The translations under genes and the position numbers were made by a program. A model generated the notes under the pieces. That model worked only from the letters and a program-made list of their open reading frames with translations, had not been told where the DNA came from and made no database searches. Of a stretch of 64,000 nt of DNA, positions 23,086 to 35,199 are shown piece by piece. Each line of letters begins with the position of its first letter. Position 1 is the stretch's first letter. This stretch comes from Sipunculus nudus. Lineage: Eukaryota > Annelida > Sipuncula > Golfingiida > Sipunculidae. Location of the stretch: the NCBI GenBank assembly GCA_026874595.1, contig CM049309.1, positions 16,386,576 through 16,450,575 on the forward strand, read 5' to 3'.

Positions 23086-23822
23086 TTTATATTTATTATA
23101 ATATAGTTTTCAGTTAGTTTGATGTATAAATAGTATACAATCACTTGACGGACGTTTCAAATTCAAGGCTAAAGGTATTTTTGTGCCTGTTATACACTAT
23201 GGCATCTTTGTTTTTCCCGTTCTTTAACATAAAGATATTTGGATTTAGAAACGATTTTGTCTGAAATAAAAATGAACTGATAAATCAAATGTTTAGTATA
23301 TCGTTACACTTTTGTTCAGCCCATATCCTGGTTAACATTTAAGCTTTAATATAATAATATTATTTGATATAAGAAAAAGCAATATATAATTTTGAAATAT
23401 AAGAACATTGCTCTCTCTCTCTCTCTCATTTTATATTATATTTATATTTATTTTATTCTACTACTTTTTTTATACTGCCCCCTTTGGATCTCTTTGAAAC
23501 GACTACTCCTGTTGCAATAAATAGAAACTCCCCTCATAGTCCAGTAAAACAGGGTTTCATTTTGGAACAAATTTTGACAAATTATTTTGCTACCATGCAT
23601 TCCTCTAAGGTACCAAGGCTTATATAAAAAAGTCAAAAGGTATCCCAGGAAAGGAAAATATAGATAATTTCATTTACAATAATGTCATAAAAAGGCCAAA
23701 TTTAAATTTTCAAGGACACACGTTTTATAATAAAGAATGCTTCGTACCTTTTGAACAATGTGTATTATAATTAAAAAGCATAGTTCATTCACTGGAAAAG
23801 GCAAGGGATGTAAACACTTTAC

Positions 23823-24278
23823 CGCCAAACATTTAGATATATAAAAAGATTTCGAGTTTTTAAACCCAGTTTTTTTTATATTTTATTGAGTTACTATTAG
23901 GTGTTTTCCCGATTTATAACAGGACAACGGTGAACCTCTTTATGGATCAATGAACAGAAATAATTGGAATATACATTTCATTATTATATATTTCAGGAAA
24001 ATGTAACGTGCACAAATATATTTGAATGTTGATTTTTAGATTTATCCTAAAGCCAAACATTTAAATATATTAAAATGTTTCGACTTTTAAAACCCATTTT
24101 TTTTATATTATATTCATTTACAATTAGGTCTTTCCGATATTTATAACACTACAATGGTGAACCTTTTTATGGATAAATGAACAAAAATAACTGGAATTTT
24201 TTTTCCTTACTATATATTACAGAAAAATGTAACGTGCAAAAATATAGTTGAATGTTTATTTTATATTCATTTTTAAGC
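23823..24278 (+). repeat. 228 bp tandem duplication
   Basis: Two diverged units start GCCAAACATTTAGATATA (23824) and GCCAAACATTTAAATATA (24052), and both run to AAATGTAACGTGCA followed by AAATAT. Confidence 0.85.
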
Positions 24279-24818
24279 CTGGACAATAAAAGAATGAAAA
24301 GATTACTGAATGACGGACTCACTGAGTGAATGAATTAATATGTAAGACAGATTATCACAAAGACTAGATGGTTTTTACAAAACGCACATAATGAACCACT
24401 CTTATGGATGAATGAATGGAAACATGCATGGACTTTTAACCGCAAAAACTATGTTATGTAGGCGTATTTATTTATTTATTTAATTATTTTTTGCAAGAGT
24501 GGTCATGCCTATAATTTTTAGACAATTTCTAAGTATATTTACTTAAATTTTAGAATAAGCACACAAAACGGTTAAACGTATGGTTTCGACTAAAAACGGA
24601 AATCAAAGAGAAATGTTCTCAAACAATTGATTATGTCCTCATGAATATTGAAATATTGGAGGCAAATCAATCCCGTAATTTCTAAATGATTTTTACATCT
24701 CAATTTTGAAGTCCTTTGACAGAAGAAATTCTTAACGTATTTGTAAGCAATCCTGAACGTCTGTGGGCTTTCTGATCCAGCATTTTTCTGATTACTAAAT
24801 ACCAGCGCCGCATACAGT

Positions 24819-24868
24819 GTTTTATGTTTGATTTAACATAGATGTTTTATGTTTGATTTAACATAGAC
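24819..24868 (+). repeat. 25 bp perfect tandem duplication
   Basis: The unit TGTTTTATGTTTGATTTAAC-ATAGA occurs twice head to tail. Confidence 0.9.
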
Positions 24869-25853
24869 ATGTGTCACTGATAAATATAATCTCTTTTACC
24901 TATAAATCTATTACAGTTTTAAAAAAAATGACAAGAAATTGGTCTTAGACAACGTATAATATATGTATATGACATATAACAAGAATCATTTTCACATAAT
25001 AATGATGAGTTCTAGTGACCAGCTACTTAAGGAAAAGAAGATGACCCAGTTTAAAATGTTCTCCCACCTTTTATAGACGTGCCTATTTTAACGAATCGAT
25101 CATTCTTTTACTTGGGAGTGAATGAGATATTCACATGCGTGATCGCGTAAAAAATAATCTGAAATAGAACCTATAAAATATTTGATCTCCAAGGGGGCCG
25201 CTTAAAACATCAGTGTAATTTTGGTGACCCAGCATTGATTTCACGCCATGTTTCAACACCTGTTTATCACCAAGCCCATGCAGCCTTATTAATGTGAAAA
25301 TCAAAAGTCAGTTTAGCTAAACAAAATAAACACCTTAATAATCAAAAACTGAATTTGTAATGTTTATTTTACTTTTCAATTTATGTGGTTTATTGTATGA
25401 TCATAAACAAAATCACAATTAACGAAATCATAAAGCATAATATCGTAAAGTGTAACCAAAGCTATTGTTAATTTAATATGCAATAAATAATTTCAATTGC
25501 ACACAACGTCAGAGAAACTCTACAGGAACTTTTTACTGACAATTATGAATAATTCTACTCCTTTATTTGTAACATTTTTGGGTTATGCGTGTGATGTTGT
25601 TTTAATTCTAATTACAGAGACTGTAAAATATGTGAAGTCTCGAAAAATGTTATGGTATATGCATGTGTACAAGACAACATATTTTCTCTGGTGATATTTC
25701 TGACCGAATGCTTGCAGCCATATTGAATGCTCCAAAAAAACTGCTCGTGTGTGTAATGTTTGTTTTCAAGATATTAACTTATATTAACTATAGTTACTTG
25801 TTGAATATCCTGGATTCCATCATAGGTAATCTGTCTCTGTGTTTTTTTTTCAG

Positions 25854-26032
25854 GTCTTATCATGTTCCCTGCTTATCACGTCCCCTTGCATGGGGCAGTT
25901 GTGTGTAGGTGTGGCCAAAAGCAGGTCTTTAACTGGAAGTCCGGAGTGTATATCACACATTCCTGTGTACTTTTAGAGCGGTTAGGGATCACTGAAATAT
26001 TTTATAATATGATTTATGTGTTAGTGTGGTAG
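25854..26032 (+). CDS. Candidate terminal exon (weak, unrecognised)
   Basis: A very strong acceptor (a TCTGTCTCTGTG block, then a T-run and CAG ending at 25853) is followed by a frame without stops for about 58 codons, to a TAG near 26032. The peptide contains VPLHGAVVCRCGQKQVFNWK and then SGVYITHSCVLLERLG. A second frame is open for 40 codons, so frame choice is uncertain. It lies inside the inverted-repeat spacer and may be a decayed element ORF rather than a host exon. No domain is recognised. Confidence 0.2.
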
Positions 26033-27139
26033 TCAACAAATTTGCATATTCATCTGCCTAGAAGGGGCTGCAAGAGAAACCACCTCTCCCACCCCGTTAA
26101 ATTCTCAGTAACAGCAAGAGCAAGTATCCCAAAATTTTATGCCAAAAATCATTGACATTTAAAATGTTGAAAGACTGAGTTTTTTTGTAGCACCGACTTT
26201 ATTGATCTGTTTTTACGGGCAAACACCTTTTATTTTTATCCCTTTTCAGCTTCTGCATCAAAATCTGTAACGATGAAACTGCAGGCCGAATGATATAATT
26301 TTTCACAAGAATTATCCTTGGGTAGGATTGTCACAGTTAGAATACACCGAGTACATTGATCAAGGAAAGCTGAAGTTGGTTTGTATCAAACTAAGTATCA
26401 AACTGAGGGCTGCAATAGTCTTTTCCTACAAACCTGTTGTTTCAAATTCTGTAAAATTTGCACCAAAACGATTCCTTTATGTCCTTCTTTGATCAGAGTT
26501 TACTTAAATGATTTCGGCTGAATTATTTGACCGTTTTAAATAAAAGGACATTTAAATAATTTAGTAAACAAAGCTAGTACATTTGTTGTAGTAACATACT
26601 GAGCTCTCTTGGTTTAAAAGCAGAGGTCTACTGGCAACAAAAAAGTTATTGGTGGCCATGTCTAAAGTATGTGTAAGATAAATGCACGAAAAAAAATCTG
26701 TATTCTGGTTTTAGTTTCAATAGACTAAACATTTTCGATAAAAATTTTATGAATCTGTAAGCATGAAAAAAATCATTTTTCCAGTCTTTCAGGCTGTGTA
26801 AACATTTTCAACAACAGGCCAAGATCAGCCTGAAATTAGGCATATCTGTACATTTTGGACAGCTCCGTCATGTACAATACCTTTGGCGCTATCTACAATT
26901 GTTTCATGTATCTATGCATATAGCCTAAGAGTGGACTGAATTATCTTCATGGAATTTTGTATGTCGATACATGTTGAATGGCTTTCTTATACACAAAACT
27001 GTTGGTGCAATTTACAATCAGTTTTGTGTTGTATATCAGCTTTTTTACCGGGAATGACGCTGTGTAATTAGTGCTTGCACTTGGGTTCAAAATGTTTGGT
27101 ACTTGTTATGTACATGTACGTGTCACACATGTACTTGAA

Positions 27140-27960
27140 AAGCAATCAAGCTCTTTTCGTATAATGATCAAGCATGTTATCATGGAAGCATTATTCTAAC
27201 TGATGTATATTCCACTGCACAGGTTCGCATTAGGCCTGTAGACCTTGTTTTTTTATGAAATCCTGATTCTCGTCTAATTAAAAGATATACTTTGCTAAAT
27301 TTTTCAACATTTTGACAATATAGGACTATTAAAGGTGACCTCTTGACCTCTTTAATTATTTATTTAAAGTACAATAACTTGATTGCTGACGGACGATATT
27401 AGGTGATTTTACTCTTGCTATCACACAGCATCACTTCAAAAGCCTAAAAACTATTATATATTGCTGAAAATATGCCATATCTTGATTTTTTTGTATACAT
27501 ATATGTAAGGCATTCAAATTATTGGAATATAATAATTATTTTGCAATATATATATAAATATATTCTAAAAAAAGGTTTTTTAATTTAATTTTTAATACAA
27601 AATGAATCAATATTTTAATATTCATCTCAAATAATTCATCAAATTTTGTTTGGGTATCTGTAGAAAGTTATATTTTGCCATTTTATTAGCACTTGGTAAA
27701 TATAATGTGGCCAAGACCGATCAAAAACCCAATTATTACCAAAAATTAAATTGTACACAAAAAAATTGACATATTTTAATGATGGCCGCCAAAAAGACAT
27801 TTAGCTGGGCATGCTGCATGTCAATCACATGTTTTCATACAGTTCAGATGCTGTAGTAACTGAAAAATATAACAGCATTCAGTCCCCCTATTTGGGAGTC
27901 AACCCCATTTTTTGGGGGTCTGGCTCATGGACTATATATATGAGACATGTCAACCAGCTC
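27140..27960 (-). repeat. Right arm of the 5.7 kb inverted repeat
   Basis: Reverse-complement partner of 22270-23085. The outer tip reads GGCTCATGGACTATATATAT. It may be the long terminal inverted repeat of one element, or two oppositely inserted copies of one repeat. Confidence 0.8.
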
Positions 27961-28879
27961 GTAAAATGAATAATATTTATATCGTAAGCAGGTGGGGTAC
28001 CAAATATTACGCATTTTCCTCTTTCTGTTAGTTTTGCAAAATCTGTTTGCCAAGATTATCTTGTGTGAAGATAATCTCGAAAATCAGATGGAAACGGGCG
28101 GAACAGACTAAAGCAGAGTGATGACCATGTCGTGAGGATCGATCTACATCTAAACAGTGTTTGTTTATTTGAATTTCTTTATATGATTCTCCCCAACTGG
28201 ATTTGATATTGCATTACCTATGACCCGTTTAATTCATCAAAGTCCAACTTTCCACAACACATCAATTTTTTTTTGTAAATAGAACAACGTTAATGAACCA
28301 AGCAATTAAGTTAAAGTCAAACGATTTAATCCTGTACCTGGCTTTAATTGAAATGCCACAAACAAAGATGACAAAGTGTTTGTTATTTTAGGGTTTAAAT
28401 ACAAGATGAATATCCATCAGGCCATAGCCAGTTGCTTAGGCATTAGAGCATATCTCTGTGATCAAATTTAACTGTCATCTTGCGAAGGGTAGGTCTCGGC
28501 CTGGTGGTAAAAGCCAGCCATTCAACTGCCTTATCTGTCAGACAGGGTCATTTATACAAGAATGTTCACCCTGAAGTCAAATCATGTTAATGCATGGCAT
28601 TCAGTAATTTCAAGGGCGATGAAAGGTGCTGAATCCAAATCTATTGTACGCCCAGAATAAATTGTAAGCTGAAAGATATTAAATTTTGAATGACGGAGAG
28701 ATTTAAAGATTTTGGAAAAGTGTTAAATTATCCCATTAAATTTGCATATATTTGCATATAGTCTTATATGTTAATTATGCAATGTCACTAAATGCACTTG
28801 CAGGAAAATTAGTTTGATAAGTAACATTTTAGTGTTTATTTCATTTTTTTATGTTTAAAATCAAGAAATTTATAGCCAT

Positions 28880-29170
28880 TTATTTAAACGTTATTATTAT
28901 TCGATAGAAACACAGGTAACCACTAAAACCAAGAATTTTAAGCAGTTTGCTCCATTTTCCAGGTGGGCATACAACAGATTTAGTTTCAGCACCTTTAATT
29001 TCCCCCGAAAATACTTTACGCCATGTATAAAAACGATTTGCCTTCAGCACTTTCAATATGCACATTTTCTGATAATCTGCCTGGTCTATGTCGAATAAAT
29101 GTGATTTCTGTCTTATTCGGCGTACCACTTTGGTTTTCTTTGATTCGCGATGATTTAAATTACTCGGTTT
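28880..29170 (-). CDS. Unrecognised 96-codon open frame
   Basis: Minus-strand frame between a TGA and a terminal TAA. The product is strongly basic and contains SGEIKGAETKSVVCPPGKW. An AATAAA-type polyadenylation signal lies about 40 bp past the stop (near 28837 on the plus strand). The first ATG is internal, so it would have to be a last exon or use an upstream exon. No family recognised; composition is like the background. It may be chance. Confidence 0.2.
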   Translation of the reverse strand, partial: KPSNLNHRESKKTKVVRRIRQKSHLFDIDQADYQKMCILKVLKANRFYTWRKVFSGEIKGAETKSVVCPPGKWSKLLKILGFSGYLCFYRIIITFK

Positions 29171-29835
29171 TCACGAATAGGAAGTTAAATTAAAAACTTC
29201 GTAAGTAAAGTGCTTCAGCTATACAGGTGGAATGTCATTTATACTTTAATATTGATTTTATAAATGATCCTATCTTTTACGGTAGCTGTAAATGAAATAC
29301 TAATATCTAAATGGTTTTAGACCATTTAAATAATCAAACAATGAAGAAAATTCAAATTCGTCCTATACGTGAAAAAATCACGAGTCATGTGTTTTGAAGT
29401 ATTTTGAACTCCGATTATGGACTCAGTATGGTAGCGGGATTATTGGGATATTTGTGCTGATGACCCCCACCCCCCCACTCCGCGGAGACCTGCAAGTAAC
29501 CCTTTTATTTGTTATTATATTTTTATGTTATTTTACAGCTGTCTTAGAGTTTTTCTTTGAGTTGTTGATGTCTGGTCTGCCTGTTGTTTTGACAGACTGA
29601 AAAGAACCTAGACGTTCACACCCTCAGTGGTGTAACTATTCAGTTAAAATATGAATTGCATGTACAGTCCTACATTTGGAAGCTGTGAATTCTTGTTATT
29701 TTTGTATTTTATATATTTTCATCTTATAATGATAAATCACCTAACAAATTGAGGTCCAAGAGGGAAAAATCATCGGTAAGTAAATGGTTCTATATAGTGC
29801 TCTAAATCCAGTTAAATCTCTATATACTTTATATT

Positions 29836-29837
<2 letters not shown>
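29171..29837. other. Unassigned stretch
   Basis: Nothing supported apart from a C-rich patch near 29465-29480 and two isolated donor-like GTAAGT sites. Confidence 0.4.

Positions 29838-29871
<34 letters not shown>
29838..29871. repeat. (TA)n microsatellite
   Basis: TA run just upstream of the CCGATTTTT-rich element. Confidence 0.97.
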
Positions 29872-29880
<9 letters not shown>

Positions 29881-29889
29881 TTAATACTC

Positions 29890-30715
29890 TTATATAGACC
29901 CGGCCGGCGAAGGACTAGCATGCACATCGCTAGATTTTCAGACCATCTGCCGATTTTTCTGCCTACCGATTTTATTCTGCCTGAAAAATCTACAAGTCCC
30001 GCCTGCCCGGTCAGATCCCGAACACCGCCGAGCAGATTATGAAATTTCAAAGGTCAGTTTGGTCACTTTTGACGTCTCTATAAAATGTCATAAGCGTCAA
30101 GAATGATAAAAAGAGGGAAATGTAGGTCGTAAAGCAGCCGCTATTTTCGGTTCCGTCATCACAACAATCGAATTTTCCTCCCGGATAAAAAATCAGCCGG
30201 ATAATCTTTAAAAGGTCAAGGGTTTTTTAAGCCAATTTTTACTACCGGATTTAAAATAAAAAATCCGGCTGGCAACACCCTCACCACAAACTAAAATTTT
30301 GCCGACATAAAATCGGCCTGAAAAAATCGGTAAATGAGAGGCGGGCCTTTAATGATTGACAACAGGGTAAAAAAATCGGGCGATCATTTTCGGTGCGGTC
30401 GTGACATCTACAAAAACCGGATAAAAATCAGACGGAAAAATTTATTGACATTAACAAGGAATTTTGCAGCCGAATTTTCCTACCGGATTTTTAAGCACTC
30501 TCACATTTTCCGGTCGAAAAATTCGGAAGGTGCATTGGAGACCGGTTTTAGCGGCCTCTCATAAAGAACCTTTCCAACCGAATCTTTGCCGGCCGATAAA
30601 TCGGTCGGTTCGTAGAAGGGAGGGGGTTGCCGGCCGGAAAATCGGTCGGATCGTAGAAGGGAGGGGCTGCCGCCCGATATTCTAAAATAAATGCGTGAAA
30701 AATCGGATAAATAAA
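29890..30715. repeat. CCGATTTTT/AAAAATCGG word-rich element, copy 1
   Basis: For about 820 bp the sequence is dense in degenerate words such as CCGATTTT, ACCGGAT, AAAATCGG and GCCGGC, in both orientations. Examples are GCCGATTTTTCTGCC (29949), ACTACCGGATT (30240), AAAAAATCGGTAAATG (30320) and GGCCGGAAAATCGGTCGG (30632). GAAGGGAGGGG occurs twice at the right. The block TTTTCGGTTCCGTCATCACA is shared with a second copy at 47.1 kb. It has no coding content and no clear terminal repeats. Probably a non-autonomous transposon with amplified sub-terminal words. Confidence 0.6.
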
Positions 30716-31360
30716 TCTTTTAGACAATCAGAAAGATTTCTATTCTGCCAGAAACATCGATAGATAAGATGACGGAGCCGAAAATAATGGTGACAGAAAA
30801 TATTATTCTAATTATTAAGCAATTTTGCATCGGTTTTCATATTTTGCCAACTGTTTCATTAAGATTGACAATTATATACGTGGATTTCTGGGAATTTCAG
30901 GCGTAATTACCTAGGGAAATGTTACCTCGTATGACTATTTGAAAGACAGCAAAATCGAAATAATATACAAATTAACAAATTAATATGTTTTGATCTTTAT
31001 TACTCCTAATTTCATTTTTTAAACTGGTACTTAGATTATATTTGTAATGGACCAGTTAAAGCGAGTGGTATTAGAAACGAGAGAAGATGTTACGGAAAGA
31101 TTTAATTCAACATAGCAGGGCTTTTTATTCAGTTTATATTACTACACAATCTACCAAACAATTATTACAGAGCTCCTTGAGATAAATTCGTGACATATAA
31201 AATGTGACGACCGCTACTTTTTTTTAAATTCTCTTATGAATTGCTTCTTTCTTGCGTTTATTTCGAAACTGCGAAAAGTTGATTGGTTACCTAGATCCAG
31301 GTACGCGGTATGTGATGAAAGATATTGAGTTGGTAAATCCAAAAGCCAGGTGTACATGAC
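30716..31360. other. AT-rich unassigned stretch
   Basis: No supported gene or repeat. Confidence 0.4.
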
Positions 31361-31361
31361 G

Positions 31362-31620
31362 CACGTGGCATTCAATACAAACCAGAACGCGATTTCAAGT
31401 ACCAAAAAGTCCACGTGAACAGCCCACAATGGTCTTGTCATGTGATAACCCAACACACGTGGAAGTCTATGCTGACGGAGACGTTCCCCGCGTGACTACT
31501 GAACAATGTTAGCCTGCGGTGTAACTCTCAGAAGGACGAGAAAAATTCAAGTGTGGATACGTAGTCTAATCCAATTAGTAAAGGGTATAAATAGATCAAA
31601 GAAGCGAGATACTAGCTCAG
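31362..31620 (+). promoter_or_regulatory. Putative core promoter: four E-boxes, TATA box, initiator
   Basis: Three perfect CACGTG E-boxes occur at 31362, 31412 and 31456, plus a TCATGTGA box at 31438. About 130-220 bp downstream of these lies a TATAAATAG box at 31586, and roughly 30 bp after it an initiator-like CTCAGCCACA at 31615. This spacing fits a TATA-initiator promoter firing rightward, and CACGTGA/TCATGTGA sites suit bHLH-Zip factors such as USF or MITF/TFE. A CCAAT motif sits near 31571. No transcript evidence is available; the call rests on motif spacing. Confidence 0.4.
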
Positions 31621-31634
31621 CCACAAACATATTC

Positions 31635-31718
31635 ACTGATGAAACGAGTTTCTAAACTTTTTGACCCGAGTTATAGATTGAAATGCAGCATTGCTTCTTT
31701 CTGGAGCACACAGGCGTG
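31635..31718 (+). CDS. Possible first exon downstream of the putative promoter
   Basis: About 20 bp after the initiator-like site, an ATG opens a 27-codon frame (MKRVSKLFDPSYRLKC at its start). If a weak donor GGC|GTGAAT at about 31712 is used, the phase joins the open frame of the 32124-32191 segment. The donor is poor and no family is recognised. Confidence 0.2.
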
Positions 31719-32123
31719 AATTGAATTTCTATATAGTAAAATGATGATGTCTTTGAAACAAATGAATCTGTTTTTTTTCTATCTTTGAAGCACGCCAATG
31801 AATATATAATAATTATATATAGAGCTTGTTCATATTTATAGGATGTTATTGCTACAGTTAGGCGCAGATGGTTCGGGATAAAAACACAAATATTACGGGT
31901 ACATGAATCACATTCATGCTAAATTTTACACCCACATATATTTATGTCTATCCGGCAGAACTAATATACATTATCATCCTTGATCCCGGGCAGTCTTATG
32001 TGGTCCTTTAATAATAAGAAGAGTCAAATGTAAAACTATAAATCTTAAGGTACGTGTCCAATTGTATGCATGGATACGGTTGCTTATACGTTTTGTATAA
32101 ATGTCCAGTTATACTTTTTTCAG

Positions 32124-32191
32124 TGGCGGTTCACCTCTTCAAAATGGTTATCTGGACATCGACCTTACAACTTCTGCAGCATCAAGAAAGG
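32124..32191 (+). CDS. Candidate internal exon (68 bp)
   Basis: A textbook acceptor (ATACTTTTTTCAG ending at 32123) and a donor (AAAGG|GTAATT, GT at 32192) bracket 68 bp of higher GC. One frame, phase 1 to phase 1, is fully open and reads GGSPLQNGYLDIDLTTSAAS. Another frame begins with ATG in good context and runs 16 codons to the donor. The putative promoter is 0.5 kb upstream. The Harbinger element begins 146 bp downstream, so it would lie in the next intron. No family recognised. Confidence 0.3.
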
Positions 32192-32337
32192 GTAATTATA
32201 ATTGCTTCAGCTTACAGAGTAATGAAAAAATAATAAAATATAATCAAAATAGCAGTTAAAGACAGGGACGTACAGAAGTTGCAATTTGATGAAGAGAATT
32301 TATAATTCTGTCCAGGCATTTATATAGAAATCTCTAA

Positions 32338-32430
32338 AATCCCTTTTACACATACACGTTCTAGCCACCGCGATCACCACGTTCTCGGGAAACGTGGTGG
32401 TCGCGGTGTTGAACGTACAATGGTCTCCAG
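32338..32430 (+). repeat. Left terminal inverted repeat of the Harbinger element
   Basis: Pairs with 35200-35288. The outermost bases and the internal GAACGTGG palindrome match; identity decays towards the inside. Confidence 0.75.
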
Positions 32431-33562
32431 AGGTCGTCGTCAGGTCGCCATGATCGCCAACCCTCTACGACAAAGTTTTTCTGTAAAACTTGAGCGTGTT
32501 CGAACGTGCCGAAATGTACTTTAGAACGTATGGAACGTACAAAAAACGTAGTGGACATACAAAGGACGTAGGTAGGACGTACATAGAACGCGGATGGTCG
32601 CCACCATTTCTTGACTGCGTTCTTGGCGTCTATTGTACGTCCATAATACGTTAATTGTGCGCCCTTACTACGTCCTCAGCGCGTCCTCGGCGTTTTGCAT
32701 TCGTTCTCTTTACGTCCAGGAAGTCCCAAGTAGGTTCTCTTCACCTTCTGTGTACGTTCATGGCGTCTGTTGTACGTTTTCAGCACGTTCGTACTACGTC
32801 TTCTCGCCGTTCTAAGTTTTTTCCTATTTTTAGATAAATCTCCTGTTGTATTTAAACAAATAATTTTAGAAAAAGTAAAGTCAAAATATCGAAACGTAAC
32901 AAAATAAATCATAAACTTAGTCCCAATTCCGTATTCCACAATACCCAGAAATGTTATAGTTTATTGTAGTTTAGAACAAAATAATAAATATTAATATAAA
33001 TGTACTAATTTTTTTTCTTTCTTTTGTTCAGATGGTTACACACTGTACATCACTCTTCATTGATGTGACAGTTGCCAGATATAGGAAAGACCTTCTCATT
33101 TAAAATAACATAAAGGATGTACGCATAACATGGGGAACATGAAAAATTACGATTAATTATCAAGTGTACATTAAATAACTGTGAGCATGCAATTTCGGAT
33201 TATTAGAGCGGTAGCAGATATTTTTTTTTCATTTATACCAATAAGGTATTCTAATCCTGAATCAACTGTTGAACTATGGGGTGTATGAAGAAATAAATTT
33301 GTAATATTTACATTTAATTTTTACCTTTTCTGACTACATTTTTAGACTAGGGGACAAGACATATAATTAAGTAAAAATTTCTATTGAAAAAGCAAATGAA
33401 CAATCAACTTTTAAAAAAATGATATATCACAAAATTATTTACATTTGACACAACTTCCAATTTTTGCATACATTACAATTTTACAAAACCAAATTGCAAC
33501 ATAGCAACAATTATTATTGATTAGTATATCTTGTTATGAACTGAAATGCAGCTTTAAAAATG

Positions 33563-34828
33563 TTATCGTTCTGGGAAAACACATGGAGCCTGCCATGGCA
33601 CAGCTCCTGAAGGGTGCGAGTAAAACCTTGATAAATAATCCCTCACATTTTTTGCTGCATTAATTGCTCTGTTGCCACGGCCTGGTTGAAAGTTCACATT
33701 TCAGTATAGTCCTCTACGCCAGAAACCAGGTATCCCTTGCAGGTCCTGGCTAGGTAGGAGAGCATTTTGCATAGCAGGATAGAGTCTCCGCATGATACTG
33801 TGCAGGCAAACACAAGCCAAGAGTTACACTTTCCACATTCTTTGGAGACAGTTTCACAGTAGTCAACAAACGGGCAAATCGCTGCACTAATATTCCAAAG
33901 GCGTTCTCAACCACCCTCCTGGCTCTAGAAAGCCTGTAATTAAATATCCGCTCTTCATCTGTGAGATTTCGTCAACTGTAGGGCTTCATAAGCCAGGTCC
34001 TCAAGGGTAATGCATCATCTCCGATAATAAAATAGGATCGATTCTCGTTTTATCCTGGAAGTGGTTTTGGGTGTAGGGAAAACAACAGTACCATCCTCTG
34101 TTATACTTTTGAGTTCGCTGGTCCAGAATATCTGACTGTCCGAACATCATACATTCGCACCGACATCCACCAAAATAAATTTGTAATTCGCATCAACTAG
34201 GGCCATTAAACCAATGGCCTTTAATGTTGTACTATGTTGATCCGCCTTACGTAAGACACCTGATTGCGATATGTTTGCAGACTATAGCCCCAAGACAGTG
34301 ATGAAAATTCCATCTTCTGGAGAAAAATTCAGCATTGTCCAGCCAACCCTGGATGGTGGTGGGTATGGCGAGGACTTCATCAGCATATTCCGAAATAATT
34401 GCTTCAAACACCTCCGGAATGAATAGTGCAAGGATTTTGTGCGCCACTCGGAAGTTGTACATCAGAGACTTTTATGTGCAGCCAGTAGCCAAGAACCTGA
34501 GGGTGCAGGCTAGCTTCAAGCCTGAAGGCAGTGCTTTCCTTTAGAAGGTGTCTTGACGTTGAATGTGAGGATCAACTCTTTCCTACAGTTCATAGACCAT
34601 TTGAAGCTCGAGGCGAAGAAAGTTCTTGAAGCTTGCGTTGTCAGCCATCTCCAACTCCATCATCAGCTGCTGGTACTGGCCGAAGAGTATTCTGGTTTGT
34701 AGTCAAGGCCTCATCCACCACTCGCGCCGTTTCCCGTCGTCCCGCATCTCCGCCACCAAAGGAGCCAAGGCGAGATCTTCTGCAGCAGTCATATCATTCA
34801 GAATGGCAACATATATTGCCACCAACAT
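33563..34828 (-). pseudogene. HARBI1-like Harbinger transposase, inactivated
   Basis: The frame starts at an ATG at 34828 and can be followed to a stop at 33563, about 420 codons, the usual length for this nuclease. Recognisable blocks in order are KRREWWMRP (34710), YNFRVAHKI (34460), WNFHHCLGA and KHIAIRC (34290-34250), LVDANYKF (34193), RRVVENAFGI (33907) and the C-terminal AVPWQ (33590). Several in-frame stops replace residues that are Trp or Tyr in relatives, and frameshifts occur after about 34240. The first catalytic Asp position of the DDE triad (normally GAxDGKH) reads GAIVCKH, so it is lost. The second (LVDAN) and third (VVEN) acidic positions remain. Confidence 0.9.
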
Positions 34829-35199
34829 GTGTCTTGCAATAGCGGGTATGATGTTCACCCATCGGAAGTCAGACTGGAAATAAACCCTACTCAAAACACC
34901 CAGGTTTATATATACCCGGTACTCGAGTCGTACAAAGACGCAAACAACGCGTATTGAGCGTCCTACGATCACGAAACAAGTAGTACACACGTAAATCAAA
35001 CGTAAGGTTGGCATGATACAGCGTAAATGATCGCAGTAAGTGTATTAAAAACGTAAGAATATCGTACAGGGGGCGTTGTAGACATACTAATCGCACGGGG
35101 ATCGCACGTTTAATGTTCGCGATCTAGCCATAAGCCGAACGTACTGGACGTAATGGCAACGTACAATGGACAAACAATGAGAGTTCTTCGGCGGCAACC

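Larger units (their letters stand above)
23086..27139. other. Spacer between the inverted arms, very AT-rich
   Basis: No transposase or RT motifs were found. It contains a CT run at 23410-23427, a 228 bp tandem duplication, a 25 bp perfect duplication near 24819 and a strong acceptor-like site at 25853. Short AT-driven ORFs here have no domain. Confidence 0.4.

Noticed and set aside
32361-32939. Short ORFs on both strands
   Set aside because: They lie in the ACGT-word arm of the Harbinger element; composition-driven.
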